This document shows positions 24,995-33,537 of a stretch of DNA of 64,000 nucleotides, one piece after another. The notes beneath the pieces were generated by a model. That model was not told the DNA's origin. It made no database searches and worked only from the letters and a program-made list of their open reading frames with translations. The DNA comes from Thermoplasmata archaeon (GTDB lineage: Archaea; Thermoplasmatota; Thermoplasmata; Lutacidiplasmatales; UBA184). Position 1 is the first letter of the stretch, and each line of letters starts with the position of its first letter. The translations under genes and the position numbers were made by a program. The stretch lies in the NCBI GenBank assembly GCA_022750055.1, contig JAKIWL010000001.1, positions 124,001-188,000 on the forward strand, given 5' to 3'.

Positions 24995-26305
24995 TCACTC
25001 GCGCGGGGCCGGGACCACCGCGATGAGGAGGCAGCCCACGTCCGTGATGCCCGGCTGCATGGTGACCCCGCGAAGCTTCGGTACCTCCCCAGCCCCGCCG
25101 ACGTTCGCCTCCGCAAACCCGCCGGCCGGGTCCGCTGGATCCGACCCCCCACTCGTCGCGAACGCCCCGACCAGGGTGCCGCGATGTCGCATCTTCGGTC
25201 CCGCCTCCGAGAGGAACCGGCGGATCGCCGGTCGCTCATCGAACCCCTCAGGGACATCGAAGGTCGCCGTCGCGAACGCCACCAGCCCTTCCCGGTTCCG
25301 GCTTTTCAGCGCCGCGGCCTCGTCGCGAAGTATTTCGTCTAGGCGGCCCGAAAATTGGCGCGCGACGGTCTCGGGGCCGCCCTGGTAGGAGCGCTGGGCG
25401 AGCCTCGGGAGGTAGCGTTTCTCGCCGACGGCATCGGCTGCCCCTCGCAGGGCATCGTCCGGTCCGGCGACCACGACGGGTCGACCGACCGAGGCGGGCA
25501 GAGGCGGGGGGATCGGCCTCGGGGCGAGCGCGGCGCGTGGGGAGCCGGTCGCAGCGAGGCCCAAGGTCCGATCGAGCACCGCGAAACCGAGGGCACGTTG
25601 CGCCGGTAGGAGCCGTCGTGTCGGGGCTCCGCCGATCAGGTCCCCACCATCCCCCCGGTCGACCACGATCGACTGTACCTCCGCCCTGCCGGCCGCCTCG
25701 GCGAGGCCCCCGTCGACCCCGCCGCCGTAGAGGAGCGCTTGGGCGAGCGAGATCTCCCGGGAGCTCGCCCCGGACGATCGCATCGCCGAGATCCACGGGC
25801 CGGGCTCGACCGGGGTTCGCTCGGGGTCCGGCGCCGCGAAGGAGGCGATGGCACCGGCCGAGACGAGGGCGAGGAGCAGGTCGTTCGGGCCAAGGCCTCC
25901 GGCGAGCTCGAGCATGAGGCGGCCCGCCTCCACGCCCTCGCGCGACCCGGGATAGCCCCGCGGGACCCGCATCCCCCGGAAGGGGATCTCGGGAGGCACC
26001 GGGTCGGGTCCGGCGACGAACCCCTGGGTCAACTTCGCCCCCAGTCCGTGGACCGCCGCGAGGGTCTGGGAGACCGAAGCGTTCCCGGCGGCCACGAAGG
26101 CGATCTCACGATACTTCCCCACGGGGACGAACCGATTCCCGATCCGGAGGATCTCCCCCTCGACGCGCAGGGCCGCACGGGTCGCCTGGTACGCATCGGC
26201 GTTCGTGACCGCTCCACGGAACGCCTTCCGAGGGATCGTAGTCAGACCCTCGCCCTTCGACCCTTTCTCGTCGACCATGAACGGAAAGGAGGGGGAGGCG
26301 TCCAT
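24995..26305 (-). CDS. Glycerate-2-kinase-like protein (DUF4147/MOFRL family), divergent
   Basis: 436 residues with the overall plan of MOFRL glycerate kinases: an N-terminal AVTNADAYQATRAAL helix, VAAGNASVSQTL in place of the usual GKA segment, NDLLLALVSAGAIASF in place of the SGGGSALL loop, and SIVVDRGDGGDLIGGAPT corresponding to the SDV-GD-SGPT block. Because key Gly/Lys positions are changed, catalytic activity or substrate may differ. ATG 26305 lies about 28 nt after a CCTATCTT box; ATG 26278 is an alternative. Neighbours suggest amino- or hydroxy-acid metabolism. Confidence 0.62.
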   Translation of the reverse strand: MDASPSFPFMVDEKGSKGEGLTTIPRKAFRGAVTNADAYQATRAALRVEGEILRIGNRFVPVGKYREIAFVAAGNASVSQTLAAVHGLGAKLTQGFVAGPDPVPPEIPFRGMRVPRGYPGSREGVEAGRLMLELAGGLGPNDLLLALVSAGAIASFAAPDPERTPVEPGPWISAMRSSGASSREISLAQALLYGGGVDGGLAEAAGRAEVQSIVVDRGDGGDLIGGAPTRRLLPAQRALGFAVLDRTLGLAATGSPRAALAPRPIPPPLPASVGRPVVVAGPDDALRGAADAVGEKRYLPRLAQRSYQGGPETVARQFSGRLDEILRDEAAALKSRNREGLVAFATATFDVPEGFDERPAIRRFLSEAGPKMRHRGTLVGAFATSGGSDPADPAGGFAEANVGGAGEVPKLRGVTMQPGITDVGCLLIAVVPAPRE

Positions 26306-26359
26306 CGCGGTACGGACCCCGGACGGCGAAGATAGGTTTTCCGGGCCGGCCCGTCCTCG

Positions 26360-27526
26360 TCAGCCCGGTTGCAGACGTTCCGAAGCCCGCGGCGAGCCCG
26401 GTCCGAGGAAGCGCTGTGGCCCGAACATCGCCGGGTCGAGGTCGGACCGTTCGCCGAGCACGCTCTGAGCGACCCGCCGCGTCGAGGCGGGCGCGAGCAT
26501 GAAGCCGTGGCCGCCGAAGCCGTTCGCGTGGACGAATCCCGGGAGCCTCGGGTCGGGTCCGATCACCGGGAGGCCGTCCGGCGTATCATCGTAGAAACCG
26601 GACCACGCGCGCAGGACGCCCAGGGTCGACGTCCGAGGAAGAAGGTCGATGAGCGCCCTCGCCATCGCCGGGAGGAACTCGACCGAACTCGCCATTCCTC
26701 CCGAGGTCCCGGGACGATGGGGGATCGTCAGCCCGCCGACGAGTTCGCCGCGCATGGTCTGGCTGACGTAGAGGCCATCGGCCAGCCGGATGATCATCGG
26801 GTCGAGGAACGGTTTGAGAGGTTCGGTGGCGAGGATCTCGTGGCGCGTCGCGACGTTCGGGCTCGGGAGTCCGCAGCGCTCCGAGAACTCTGCGCTCCAC
26901 CCACCGGCGGCGTTGACGACCCACTCGGCGCCGATCGGTCCGACCGAGGTCGACACGCCCGAGACCCGGCCGGAATCCCGTCGGACCCCGGTGGCCTCCA
27001 CGCCGAAGCAGACCTCGACGCCGAGCGCGCGCGCCCGCTCGTAGACCCCCCAGACCGCCGGGAACGGGTAGAGGGTCCCGTCCGAATCGAGGAAGCTCGC
27101 ACCGACGAGCCGAGAGGTCGACAGGCCCGGAGCGAGCCGAGCCGCCTCTTCCGGGGCGAGGAGCCGGCTCGCCAATCCCTCGGAGGCGACGACGGAGTGG
27201 ACCCGACGGAGACGCTCGAGCTCCGCGGGACTCTCCGCGAGGAACAGGTAGCCTCCCTGACGGAACCAGATGTTGTAGTCGAACTCACGCCCGAAGCGGC
27301 GGTACTCCGCGATCGCCTCGCGGGCGAGCCGGACCGTCGCGCGGGTCTCCCACTGCTGTCGGACCCCTCCCCCGTTTCGGCCCGAGGCACCCGAGCTCAG
27401 GAACCCACGGTCCAGGACGAGGATCGGACCGGCGCCGGCCCGCGCGAGGTGATAGCTCGTGAAGAGGCCGACGATCCCGGCGCCGACGATCACACCGCGG
27501 TAGTGCGCCCTCGACGGGCCCGTCAT
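26360..27526 (-). CDS. FAD-dependent oxidoreductase, sarcosine oxidase beta/DAO type
   Basis: A 388-residue D-amino-acid-oxidase-fold flavoprotein. The dinucleotide motif VIVGAGIVGLFTSYHLARAG is at the N-terminus, followed by SGASGRNGGGVRQQW (FAD contact), RHEILATEPLKPF, and the C-terminal DGLPVIGPDP and HANGFGGHGFMLAP loops typical of SoxB and HcnC. ATG 27526 overlaps the stop of the SoxA-like gene by 4 bp, so the two subunits probably form one complex that oxidises an N-methyl or secondary amino acid; the substrate is not shown. The long frame upstream of this start is antisense noise. Confidence 0.88.
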   Translation of the reverse strand: MTGPSRAHYRGVIVGAGIVGLFTSYHLARAGAGPILVLDRGFLSSGASGRNGGGVRQQWETRATVRLAREAIAEYRRFGREFDYNIWFRQGGYLFLAESPAELERLRRVHSVVASEGLASRLLAPEEAARLAPGLSTSRLVGASFLDSDGTLYPFPAVWGVYERARALGVEVCFGVEATGVRRDSGRVSGVSTSVGPIGAEWVVNAAGGWSAEFSERCGLPSPNVATRHEILATEPLKPFLDPMIIRLADGLYVSQTMRGELVGGLTIPHRPGTSGGMASSVEFLPAMARALIDLLPRTSTLGVLRAWSGFYDDTPDGLPVIGPDPRLPGFVHANGFGGHGFMLAPASTRRVAQSVLGERSDLDPAMFGPQRFLGPGSPRASERLQPG

Positions 27527-29187
27527 GCGGGCTCCGTCCGGGTCGGCGGAGGGAGGCCGGCTAGGGCGGTCAAGGGTGTGGGGACGACGGGGGGTCGTTG
27601 GGTGATGTAACCGACCTCGTTCGGCGGTCGCCCCTCCCACAGGGAGAGCAAGAGGATCGCATCGGGCAGGCAGTACCGACCCTGGCACAGGCCCGTGCCG
27701 ATCCCGGTGTAGCGCTTCGTCACCTCGATCCCGCGGTAGCCGCGTTCGCTCGCCTCGACGAGCTCGCTGAGGAGAACGTCCTCGCAGGCACAGGCGATGG
27801 TCTTCGCGTGCTTGGGGAGCTTCGGGAGGAGCTCGCGATAGTACCCTTCTAGCTCGTTGGAGCCCTCGGAACGGACCCGGGGGATCGATCCCGTCCGGGC
27901 GGGGGCGGGGCCGGAGAGGACCGCTGCGAGCCCCTCGGCACTCGACGACGCCGCGCTCCCGACGAACCCGGCGGATTCGCCGATGGCAAAGAGTCCCGGC
28001 ACGGTGGTCTCGGATCGGTCCGACAGCGTCGGGTAGTACGAGCCGGTCTCCGAGCGCCATTCCATCCGCGCGCCGGCCTGGAAGAAGAGCTGCGGATGGG
28101 GGAGCCTGCGGTGCGCGATCACGACCGCGTCGCAGGGTAGTCTCACCGACTCGCCGGTCCCCCGTCGCGCGAGGCGGACCGCTCGGACCCGCCTCGTTCC
28201 GATAGCTTCGAGGAGCAACGTTCGGGGGTAGAGGGGGATGCCGAGCTCGCTCGACCGGCGCGCCACCTCGGGCCCGATCGAACCGGGTGCGACGATCGCT
28301 TCCACTCGGTCGCCCCAGCGTTCGAGCAGGCCCGCGATCCTCGCCCCATCCCCGAACAGGACCGCGTGGTGGAACGAGGGACGGTCGGTCTCCGGGGTCG
28401 GGCCTTCGGCGCCATCGGCCGTCATCACACCCGGCCGGTCGTTCCCCGAGAACAGTAGGCCCGCGTCGTAACCCCCGACGGCGACGACCACCTGCCGCGC
28501 CCGGATCCGCACCCCCCGTCCATCGTCCCGCGCCGCAAGAAGTCGGAATCCGAGGGGGTCGGTCGGGTCGGGCGGTGGCAGGAACACGACCGTGGTCTGG
28601 TCGAGCACCTCCACCCGCGGGATGGCCTCTAGGCTACGCTCGCGTTCGACCAGGAGGGTCCGGCCCGCTCCCGGACCGAGCGAACGGGCGAACCCTCCGC
28701 CGGCGGTCCCGCCGCCGACGACGACGAGATCCATCGTCCTCTCCTCGCCGGGCATGGCGCTCCGCCCGCTCGCCTCATCGGCGAGGGTCCCATAGCCGGC
28801 CAGGCGGCGGACGACCCACTGGTAGGCCGGTACGGCCCAGCGGGGCCGGTTGAACCCATGGAGCGTGTCGATCCCGGACGGGAAGACCCGGTCGATCAGC
28901 CCGAGGAGGTCGAAACGCGGGGAGGGCCACGCATTCTCCGATTCGACCGCGTCCTGCGCGGTGGGCCGGTACCGACAGGCCCGGACGTTGGGGCGACCGT
29001 TCACCCGGACGAGGCAGTTCGTGCAGAACCCGATCCCGCAGAACGGGGACCTGGGCCGATGGTAGCGTACCGAACGCCCCAAGATCCCGACCCCGCGCCG
29101 CGCGAGGGCGCGGGCCAGGGTGTCCCCGGGGCGGACGGGAACCGGGCGGCCGCGGTAGCGAACCCACGGGGACGGACCCTCGGACAT
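27523..29187 (-). CDS. Amine/amino-acid dehydrogenase alpha subunit: 2Fe-2S, FAD and BFD domains (SoxA/HcnAB-like)
   Basis: 554 residues. The N-terminal ferredoxin-like domain has Cys in FCGIGFCTNC and a later Cys. A Rossmann FAD domain begins LVVVGGGTAGGGFARSLG. The middle FAD/NAD-type domain has VVAVGGYDAGLLFSGNDRPGV. The C-terminal BFD-like 2Fe-2S domain has ACACEDV and GTGLCQGRYC. This combination matches alpha subunits of sarcosine, octopine or proline dehydrogenases. ATG 29187 follows an AAATAC box (about 31 nt), so the operon starts here and continues into the beta subunit. Confidence 0.88.
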   Translation of the reverse strand: MSEGPSPWVRYRGRPVPVRPGDTLARALARRGVGILGRSVRYHRPRSPFCGIGFCTNCLVRVNGRPNVRACRYRPTAQDAVESENAWPSPRFDLLGLIDRVFPSGIDTLHGFNRPRWAVPAYQWVVRRLAGYGTLADEASGRSAMPGEERTMDLVVVGGGTAGGGFARSLGPGAGRTLLVERERSLEAIPRVEVLDQTTVVFLPPPDPTDPLGFRLLAARDDGRGVRIRARQVVVAVGGYDAGLLFSGNDRPGVMTADGAEGPTPETDRPSFHHAVLFGDGARIAGLLERWGDRVEAIVAPGSIGPEVARRSSELGIPLYPRTLLLEAIGTRRVRAVRLARRGTGESVRLPCDAVVIAHRRLPHPQLFFQAGARMEWRSETGSYYPTLSDRSETTVPGLFAIGESAGFVGSAASSSAEGLAAVLSGPAPARTGSIPRVRSEGSNELEGYYRELLPKLPKHAKTIACACEDVLLSELVEASERGYRGIEVTKRYTGIGTGLCQGRYCLPDAILLLSLWEGRPPNEVGYITQRPPVVPTPLTALAGLPPPTRTEPA

Positions 29188-29251
29188 CGGCGGACCCGCG
29201 GACCGGGCCGCTGCGTATTTAGGCCGTCCCCCGAGCCCGCCCTCGTGCCGC

Positions 29252-29788
29252 TTAGACCTCGATATCGAGGTCGCCCTCTCGCTTGAGGAGGATGCGGATC
29301 TCCTCCTCGTCCTCGATGGTCTCGGCATGGGTCGACCCCAGATTCGCGCGGTCGAGGTGCAGGACCCGGTCGTGGAGCCACTCGAACTCGTGGAACAACA
29401 GTGGGTCCCGTAGCGAGCTGCGGGCCTGGCCGATCAGGTCGACGGGGTGTCGGAGGGCATGGTAGTAGTCGGCGGCCCACGTTCCGAAGGCCTCCCAGAC
29501 CAGGTCTTCCTCGAGCACCCCCCGGTGCGTCAGCGCTCCGACGAGCTCGAAGAACGCTCCCACCTCGAGGTTCGTGATGTCCTCGTGCTGATTGTTCAAG
29601 AGCCGTGTGGCGAGGAATCGGCGGGCCCGTCGCATCGAGAGCGAGGCGAAGCGCTCCCGTAGGGCCATCACCACGTTCGCCGAGTTCAGGATCCGGGTCT
29701 GGCGGGTCTGCCACCACATCAGGACGATCGTGCCGATGACGAGGGTCCAGGTCCCGACGAACGTCCACACCGCGATGTCGATGCTCAC
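29252..29788 (-). CDS. Membrane-anchored protein of unknown function (DUF4760-like)
   Basis: 178 residues from a GTG at 29788. A single membrane helix (about 5-27, IAVWTFVGTWTLVIGTIVLMWW) is followed by a helical cytosolic domain with NSANVVMALRERFAS and RARRFLATRLLNN. This arrangement is common in DUF4760-type proteins often seen near phage or membrane genes. The extension to 29962 is rejected because it overlaps the divergent SixA promoter. The C-terminus is acidic (EDEEEIRILLKREGDLDIEV). No function can be assigned. Confidence 0.6.
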   Translation of the reverse strand: MSIDIAVWTFVGTWTLVIGTIVLMWWQTRQTRILNSANVVMALRERFASLSMRRARRFLATRLLNNQHEDITNLEVGAFFELVGALTHRGVLEEDLVWEAFGTWAADYYHALRHPVDLIGQARSSLRDPLLFHEFEWLHDRVLHLDRANLGSTHAETIEDEEEIRILLKREGDLDIEV

Positions 29789-29960
29789 CAAGCCTCTCCC
29801 CGTCCGGGCGGGGGCAGCGCGCTCCCTCCCTTGAACGCTGCGCCCGCCGGTCTTCGGTGCGAGCGGCCGATGCCCTCGCAGCAAGTTCGAACGAACGGAA
29901 GGTCGGCCCTGCGCGCCCGCGAGCCTATTACCATGTCGTGCACCGGCCGTCACGACCCAC

Positions 29961-30467
29961 ATGGAGGCGTTCCTGTTCCGTCACGGCCCGGCGGAGGAGC
30001 GAGACCCGCAGCGCTGGCCCGGGGACACCGACCGGCCGCTCTCGCCGGAGGGCGTTCGGGCGACCCGGAAGGCGGCGAGGGGGTTCGCGGCGTGGGTCGG
30101 GCGGATCGATCGGATCGCGACGAGCCCGTTCGAGCGGGCCCGGGCGACGGCGCAGATCCTGTCCGGGAGCTATCCCAGGGCCGTCCGCGTGGAGGCGTGG
30201 GAGGAACTCGCGAGCGGGGAGCTCGCCGAGCCCCTCCTCGCTCGCCTGCGCAGCCGGCCGCGTACCGTCGATCGGATCGCCCTCGTCGGTCACGAGCCGA
30301 CGCTCGGGGAGTTCGCTGGATACGCGCTGACGGGAGAGTCCGCCGCGTTCTTGCGCCTTACCAAGGCCGGCGCGGCCGGCCTCGGCTTCCCTCGCACCCT
30401 CGCGCCGGGCGGCGCCGAGCTTCGGTGGGTGCTCACGCGGGAGCAGTTGACGGCGCTCGGGAAGTAG
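29961..30467 (+). CDS. SixA-like phosphohistidine phosphatase
   Basis: A 168-residue histidine-phosphatase-superfamily protein. The catalytic RHG is at residues 7-9 (FLFRHGPAEER), ATSPFERARATAQIL supplies the second Arg, and IALVGHEPTLGEF the second His. The short length matches SixA, which dephosphorylates phosphohistidine proteins. A CCTATTACC box near 29925-29933 precedes the ATG by about 32 nt. The 3' end overlaps the convergent Tmk-like gene by 35 bp. Confidence 0.88.
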   Translation: MEAFLFRHGPAEERDPQRWPGDTDRPLSPEGVRATRKAARGFAAWVGRIDRIATSPFERARATAQILSGSYPRAVRVEAWEELASGELAEPLLARLRSRPRTVDRIALVGHEPTLGEFAGYALTGESAAFLRLTKAGAAGLGFPRTLAPGGAELRWVLTREQLTALGK

Positions 30468-31200
30468 GCACGGGGGCCGCAGCGGCCTTGCGGCCCCGCG
30501 AGGCCCGGTCGCTGGGCTTGAGGTAGAGGGGGGCGACGATCCGCTTGACGTCCGAGTGGACGGTATCCGGGTGGCGGTTCGCATCGATGAAGTGGAAGCC
30601 GTACGGTTTCGCCATCCATTCGAACTCCTTGCGGAGCCGGTCCTGGTAGAGGAAGAACGAGTCGAACCGGTCGGGGGAGAGCGACAGGTCCATGCCGGAC
30701 TCCCAGTAGTCGAGGGAGCCGTACTTCATGATCGCCCGGTGGAGCAAGATGTCGGTCCGGGCCTCGAGGAAGACGACGAGGTCCGGCACGAGCGCGAACT
30801 GGTAGAGCTCCTGCGCCCACTCCCGCGAGGCGCCCCGGGCGATCGCCCGCGCCATCAGCGTGTAGATGTAGCGGTCGGCGAGGACGGTGCTGCCCGCCGA
30901 CATCGCCGGGATGATCTTGTTCTCGAGCTGGTCGGCGAAGTCGACCGCATAGAACAGGGCCATCGTTGTGGGGGCGAGCGTGTGGCCCTGCTTCGCCTGG
31001 TCGATCTGCTCGCTCACCAGCGTGGAGCGCCGGAGGCCCGTGTCGACGACGGCGTGGCCCTGGACCTCGAGCCATTCCTTGAGCATCCCGACTTCGGTGG
31101 TCCGACCGGACCCGTCCGCCCCTTCGACGACGATGAGCCGCCCAGTGAGCCGGTGCTTGGGCATGCCCGGCAGGGGCGTGCCGTAGGTGTTACCCGTCAT
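30433..31200 (-). CDS. Thymidylate-kinase-like protein with altered P-loop
   Basis: A 255-residue P-loop kinase of the Tmk fold, second of two tandem paralogues. The Walker A reads EGADGSGRTT, with Arg in place of the invariant Lys. The DRY motif (ADRYIYTLMARAIARG) and the LVVFLEARTDILLHR segment are conserved, and the C-tail is Lys/Ala/Pro-rich. ATG 31200 overlaps the upstream paralogue's stop by 11 bp. The pair follows ppx on one transcript. It could be a regulatory or subunit partner of the intact paralogue; dTMP kinase activity is doubtful. Confidence 0.78.
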   Translation of the reverse strand: MTGNTYGTPLPGMPKHRLTGRLIVVEGADGSGRTTEVGMLKEWLEVQGHAVVDTGLRRSTLVSEQIDQAKQGHTLAPTTMALFYAVDFADQLENKIIPAMSAGSTVLADRYIYTLMARAIARGASREWAQELYQFALVPDLVVFLEARTDILLHRAIMKYGSLDYWESGMDLSLSPDRFDSFFLYQDRLRKEFEWMAKPYGFHFIDANRHPDTVHSDVKRIVAPLYLKPSDRASRGRKAAAAPVPTSRAPSTAPA

Positions 31201-31891
31201 GGATCAGGCTCTCGACGGTCGGGAAGCGCTCGAGCAAGGGCCGCAGCTCCCGTCGGAGCTGGTTCTGGACCGGCTCGACCGGCCGGCCCGCGTCGATCAG
31301 CGTGAAATGGTCCGAGGTGGCGAGCAGGTCGTACTGTCGCTTGAGCCGCCCCTGGAACCGTTCGAAGCTCTCGGTCACGTCGTCGGCGAGCCCGAGGTCC
31401 ATTCCGGCCTCGTAGTAGGAGATCTTCGACCGCGAGGCGATCTTGCGGTCGAGCGTCACCTGGACCGGGACCTGGAAGTAGAACGTCCGGTCGGGGCGGG
31501 GGGCGAAGCTGTAGATGTTGCGGACCCAGTTCGGGTCGCAGCCGCGCGCCGCATCCCGAACGAACGCCGTGTAGACGTAGCGGTCGCAGATCACCACGTA
31601 GCCAGCTCGCAGCGGGGGCAGGATCTGCCGCTCGAACCGGTCGGCGAAATCCGTCGCGTGCAAGAGCGAGAACGTCGTCGCCGTCAGGAGCCCCTTCTTC
31701 TTGCCGCGTCGGATCGTCGAGGCGACGAGGTCGGAGGAGTTCCACTCGGTGAAGAAGACCCGATAACCCCTCGACTGGAGCCATTTTCCGATCAGGCGGG
31801 CCTGGGTCGACTTCCCGCTGCCATCGAGGCCCTCGAAGACGAGGAGCCGACCGGGGTATCCGTGGGTCGGCGAGGGGGTCTCAGGGATCAC
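31190..31891 (-). CDS. Thymidylate kinase-like nucleotide kinase
   Basis: A 233-residue protein with a normal Walker A (FEGLDGSGKSTQ), a CDRYVYTAFVRDAARG DR motif and a RPDRTFYFQVPV strand, all as in dTMP kinases. The lid region is short and basic. GTG 31891 overlaps the ppx stop by 11 bp, and the stop overlaps the next paralogue, so ppx and the two kinases form a coupled run. It most simply phosphorylates dTMP to dTDP, but the polyphosphate-related setting leaves other phosphoacceptors open. Confidence 0.83.
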   Translation of the reverse strand: MIPETPSPTHGYPGRLLVFEGLDGSGKSTQARLIGKWLQSRGYRVFFTEWNSSDLVASTIRRGKKKGLLTATTFSLLHATDFADRFERQILPPLRAGYVVICDRYVYTAFVRDAARGCDPNWVRNIYSFAPRPDRTFYFQVPVQVTLDRKIASRSKISYYEAGMDLGLADDVTESFERFQGRLKRQYDLLATSDHFTLIDAGRPVEPVQNQLRRELRPLLERFPTVESLIHDG

Positions 31892-33446
31892 GCGCCTTGA
31901 CCTCCAGGTGGAACTCGCGTCGTAGGGGTTTGCGGACCTTCTCGATCGCCTTCGGCGGGAGTCCATTCTCCGAGGCCCGGCCCCAGGCGACGGTCAGGAC
32001 GGTCGATCCCTCCGGAAGGGTGAACTTCGGGTCGCCGCCCTGCAGGGTCTCGGCGACATAGAGGAGCGAGCCGAGCTGGCGCGCGAGCTCGATGTCGGAA
32101 CCTCGGATGAGCGGGAGGTAGTCCCTCCGCCACGAAGAGGGGGCCTCGTCGCCTTCGTGCAGGAACGCCGCCATCGACGCGAGCAAGATCTCCCGTTGGG
32201 ACAGCCCCCATAGCGGCACGTTGCGCAGCAGGTAGGCCGAGTGGCGCGCGTGTCGCCACAGGTCGATCGCCACGCCGGCGTCGTGCATCCAGGCGGCGAC
32301 CGTGAGGGCCCGACGCTCTTCATCCCCCCAGTGGAGGCGGTCGGAAAGGAGGTTAAAGAGCTGGCGCGCCACGCGCTCGACCTCCTCGCCGTGGGAGACC
32401 GAGAACGCGAGGGCCTCGCTCGCGCCTTCCACCGACCGTCGGGCGAGTTCCTCCGCCGAGGCCGGCAGTCGGGCGTGGATCTCCTCGAGGGCGAGCCCCT
32501 CCCGGATGCCCGTCCCGCTTACGGTCATCAGGTCGGTGGCGCCGGCTCTCAGGAGCTCTTCGATCACGACGAGGCCCGCGACGATGACGTCCGCCCGGTC
32601 GGCCCCGATCCCGGGGATCGCCCATCGCTTCTCGGAGGGAAGCTCGAGGAGGAGCTCGCCGAGCGCCTCGAGGTCATGGGAGCGCAGCGGGAACCCGTGG
32701 ACCCGGGGAATGGGGTAGTCGCGCAGGTTGATCGCCACCTTCGCCAGGCTGCGGACCGTGCCGCCGACCCCGAACAATCGGCCGTGCTCCTTTCCGATCG
32801 CCTCCAGCGCGTCGGCCAGGTTGGCTCGCACGTGCTCTCTCAGGTCGTCGACCTCCCGTCCCTTCGGAGGGTCGTGCTCGAAGAACCGTTGGGTGAGCCG
32901 GAGCGCACCGAGGGGAAGGCTGACCGAATTCTTGAGCAATCCCTTGCGGGTCGCCGCGATCTGGAGGGATCCCCCACCGAGGTCGCAGATGAGGTCCGTG
33001 TCCAGCTCCCACGAGCTCGACACGCCCAGGTAGGCATACCTTGCCTCCTCGGTGCCACTGAGGACCCGCAGCGTGATGCCCGTCTCGTGGGCGACCTTCT
33101 CCACGAAGATCCGACCGTTGGGCGCATCGCGGACCGCGCTCGTGGCCACCCCCACCGTCCGGGGGCTTCCGAAGGCATGCAGGGTCCGCTCGAACCGTTT
33201 GAGCCCGGCCAGTCCGCGGTCGATGGCTTCGCGGCTGATCGTGCCGTCGGGCCCGACCCCTAGGCCGAGCCGCGGGCTCTCCTTGACCTCGTCGAGCGCA
33301 CGGAGGAAACCTCCCGGAGCGGTGTGGAACACCACGAGCCGCGCCGTGTTCGAGCCCACATCGACGATCGCCATCCGCCGGTCGGGCGTGGGGCGAACGG
33401 CGAGCGTCTCCGTTTCGCGGTCAATAAGGACGCGAGGCCGTTCCAC
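31881..33446 (-). CDS. ppx: Exopolyphosphatase/GppA phosphatase with HD-like domain
   Basis: A 521-residue Ppx/GppA enzyme releasing phosphate from polyphosphate or pppGpp-like ends. The ASKHA nucleotide-binding motifs are visible: MAIVDVGSNTARLVV, VATSAVRDAPN, LSGTEEARYAYLG, DLGGGSLQI and GVGGTVRSLA. The C-terminal 170 residues are HD-domain-like, with AAWMHDAG. GTG 33446 is 27 nt after a GTTTTTATC box (33469-33477), so the longer frame from 33539 is rejected and the gene is leaderless. It is divergent from a CHAD protein, a polyphosphate-binding family. Confidence 0.9.
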   Translation of the reverse strand: MERPRVLIDRETETLAVRPTPDRRMAIVDVGSNTARLVVFHTAPGGFLRALDEVKESPRLGLGVGPDGTISREAIDRGLAGLKRFERTLHAFGSPRTVGVATSAVRDAPNGRIFVEKVAHETGITLRVLSGTEEARYAYLGVSSSWELDTDLICDLGGGSLQIAATRKGLLKNSVSLPLGALRLTQRFFEHDPPKGREVDDLREHVRANLADALEAIGKEHGRLFGVGGTVRSLAKVAINLRDYPIPRVHGFPLRSHDLEALGELLLELPSEKRWAIPGIGADRADVIVAGLVVIEELLRAGATDLMTVSGTGIREGLALEEIHARLPASAEELARRSVEGASEALAFSVSHGEEVERVARQLFNLLSDRLHWGDEERRALTVAAWMHDAGVAIDLWRHARHSAYLLRNVPLWGLSQREILLASMAAFLHEGDEAPSSWRRDYLPLIRGSDIELARQLGSLLYVAETLQGGDPKFTLPEGSTVLTVAWGRASENGLPPKAIEKVRKPLRREFHLEVKARDP

Positions 33447-33468
33447 GGCTTTCCCGACGGTAGGGGAG

Positions 33469-33477
33469 GATAAAAAC
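33469..33477 (-). promoter_or_regulatory. TATA box of ppx
   Basis: GTTTTTATC on the minus strand, 27 nt before the GTG at 33446. The divergent CHAD gene has its own TTACTATC box near 33502-33510. Confidence 0.65.
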
Positions 33478-33537
33478 CCCCGCCGGCGAAGGTACGGCAC
33501 TCTTACTATCCTCGCCTGTTGCCCGCACCGAGCCTCC

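Noticed and set aside
30433-31891. Polyphosphate kinase 2 for the tandem kinases
   Set aside because: The P-loop and DRY motif are Tmk-like and the PPK2 signatures are absent; only the neighbourhood hints at polyphosphate.
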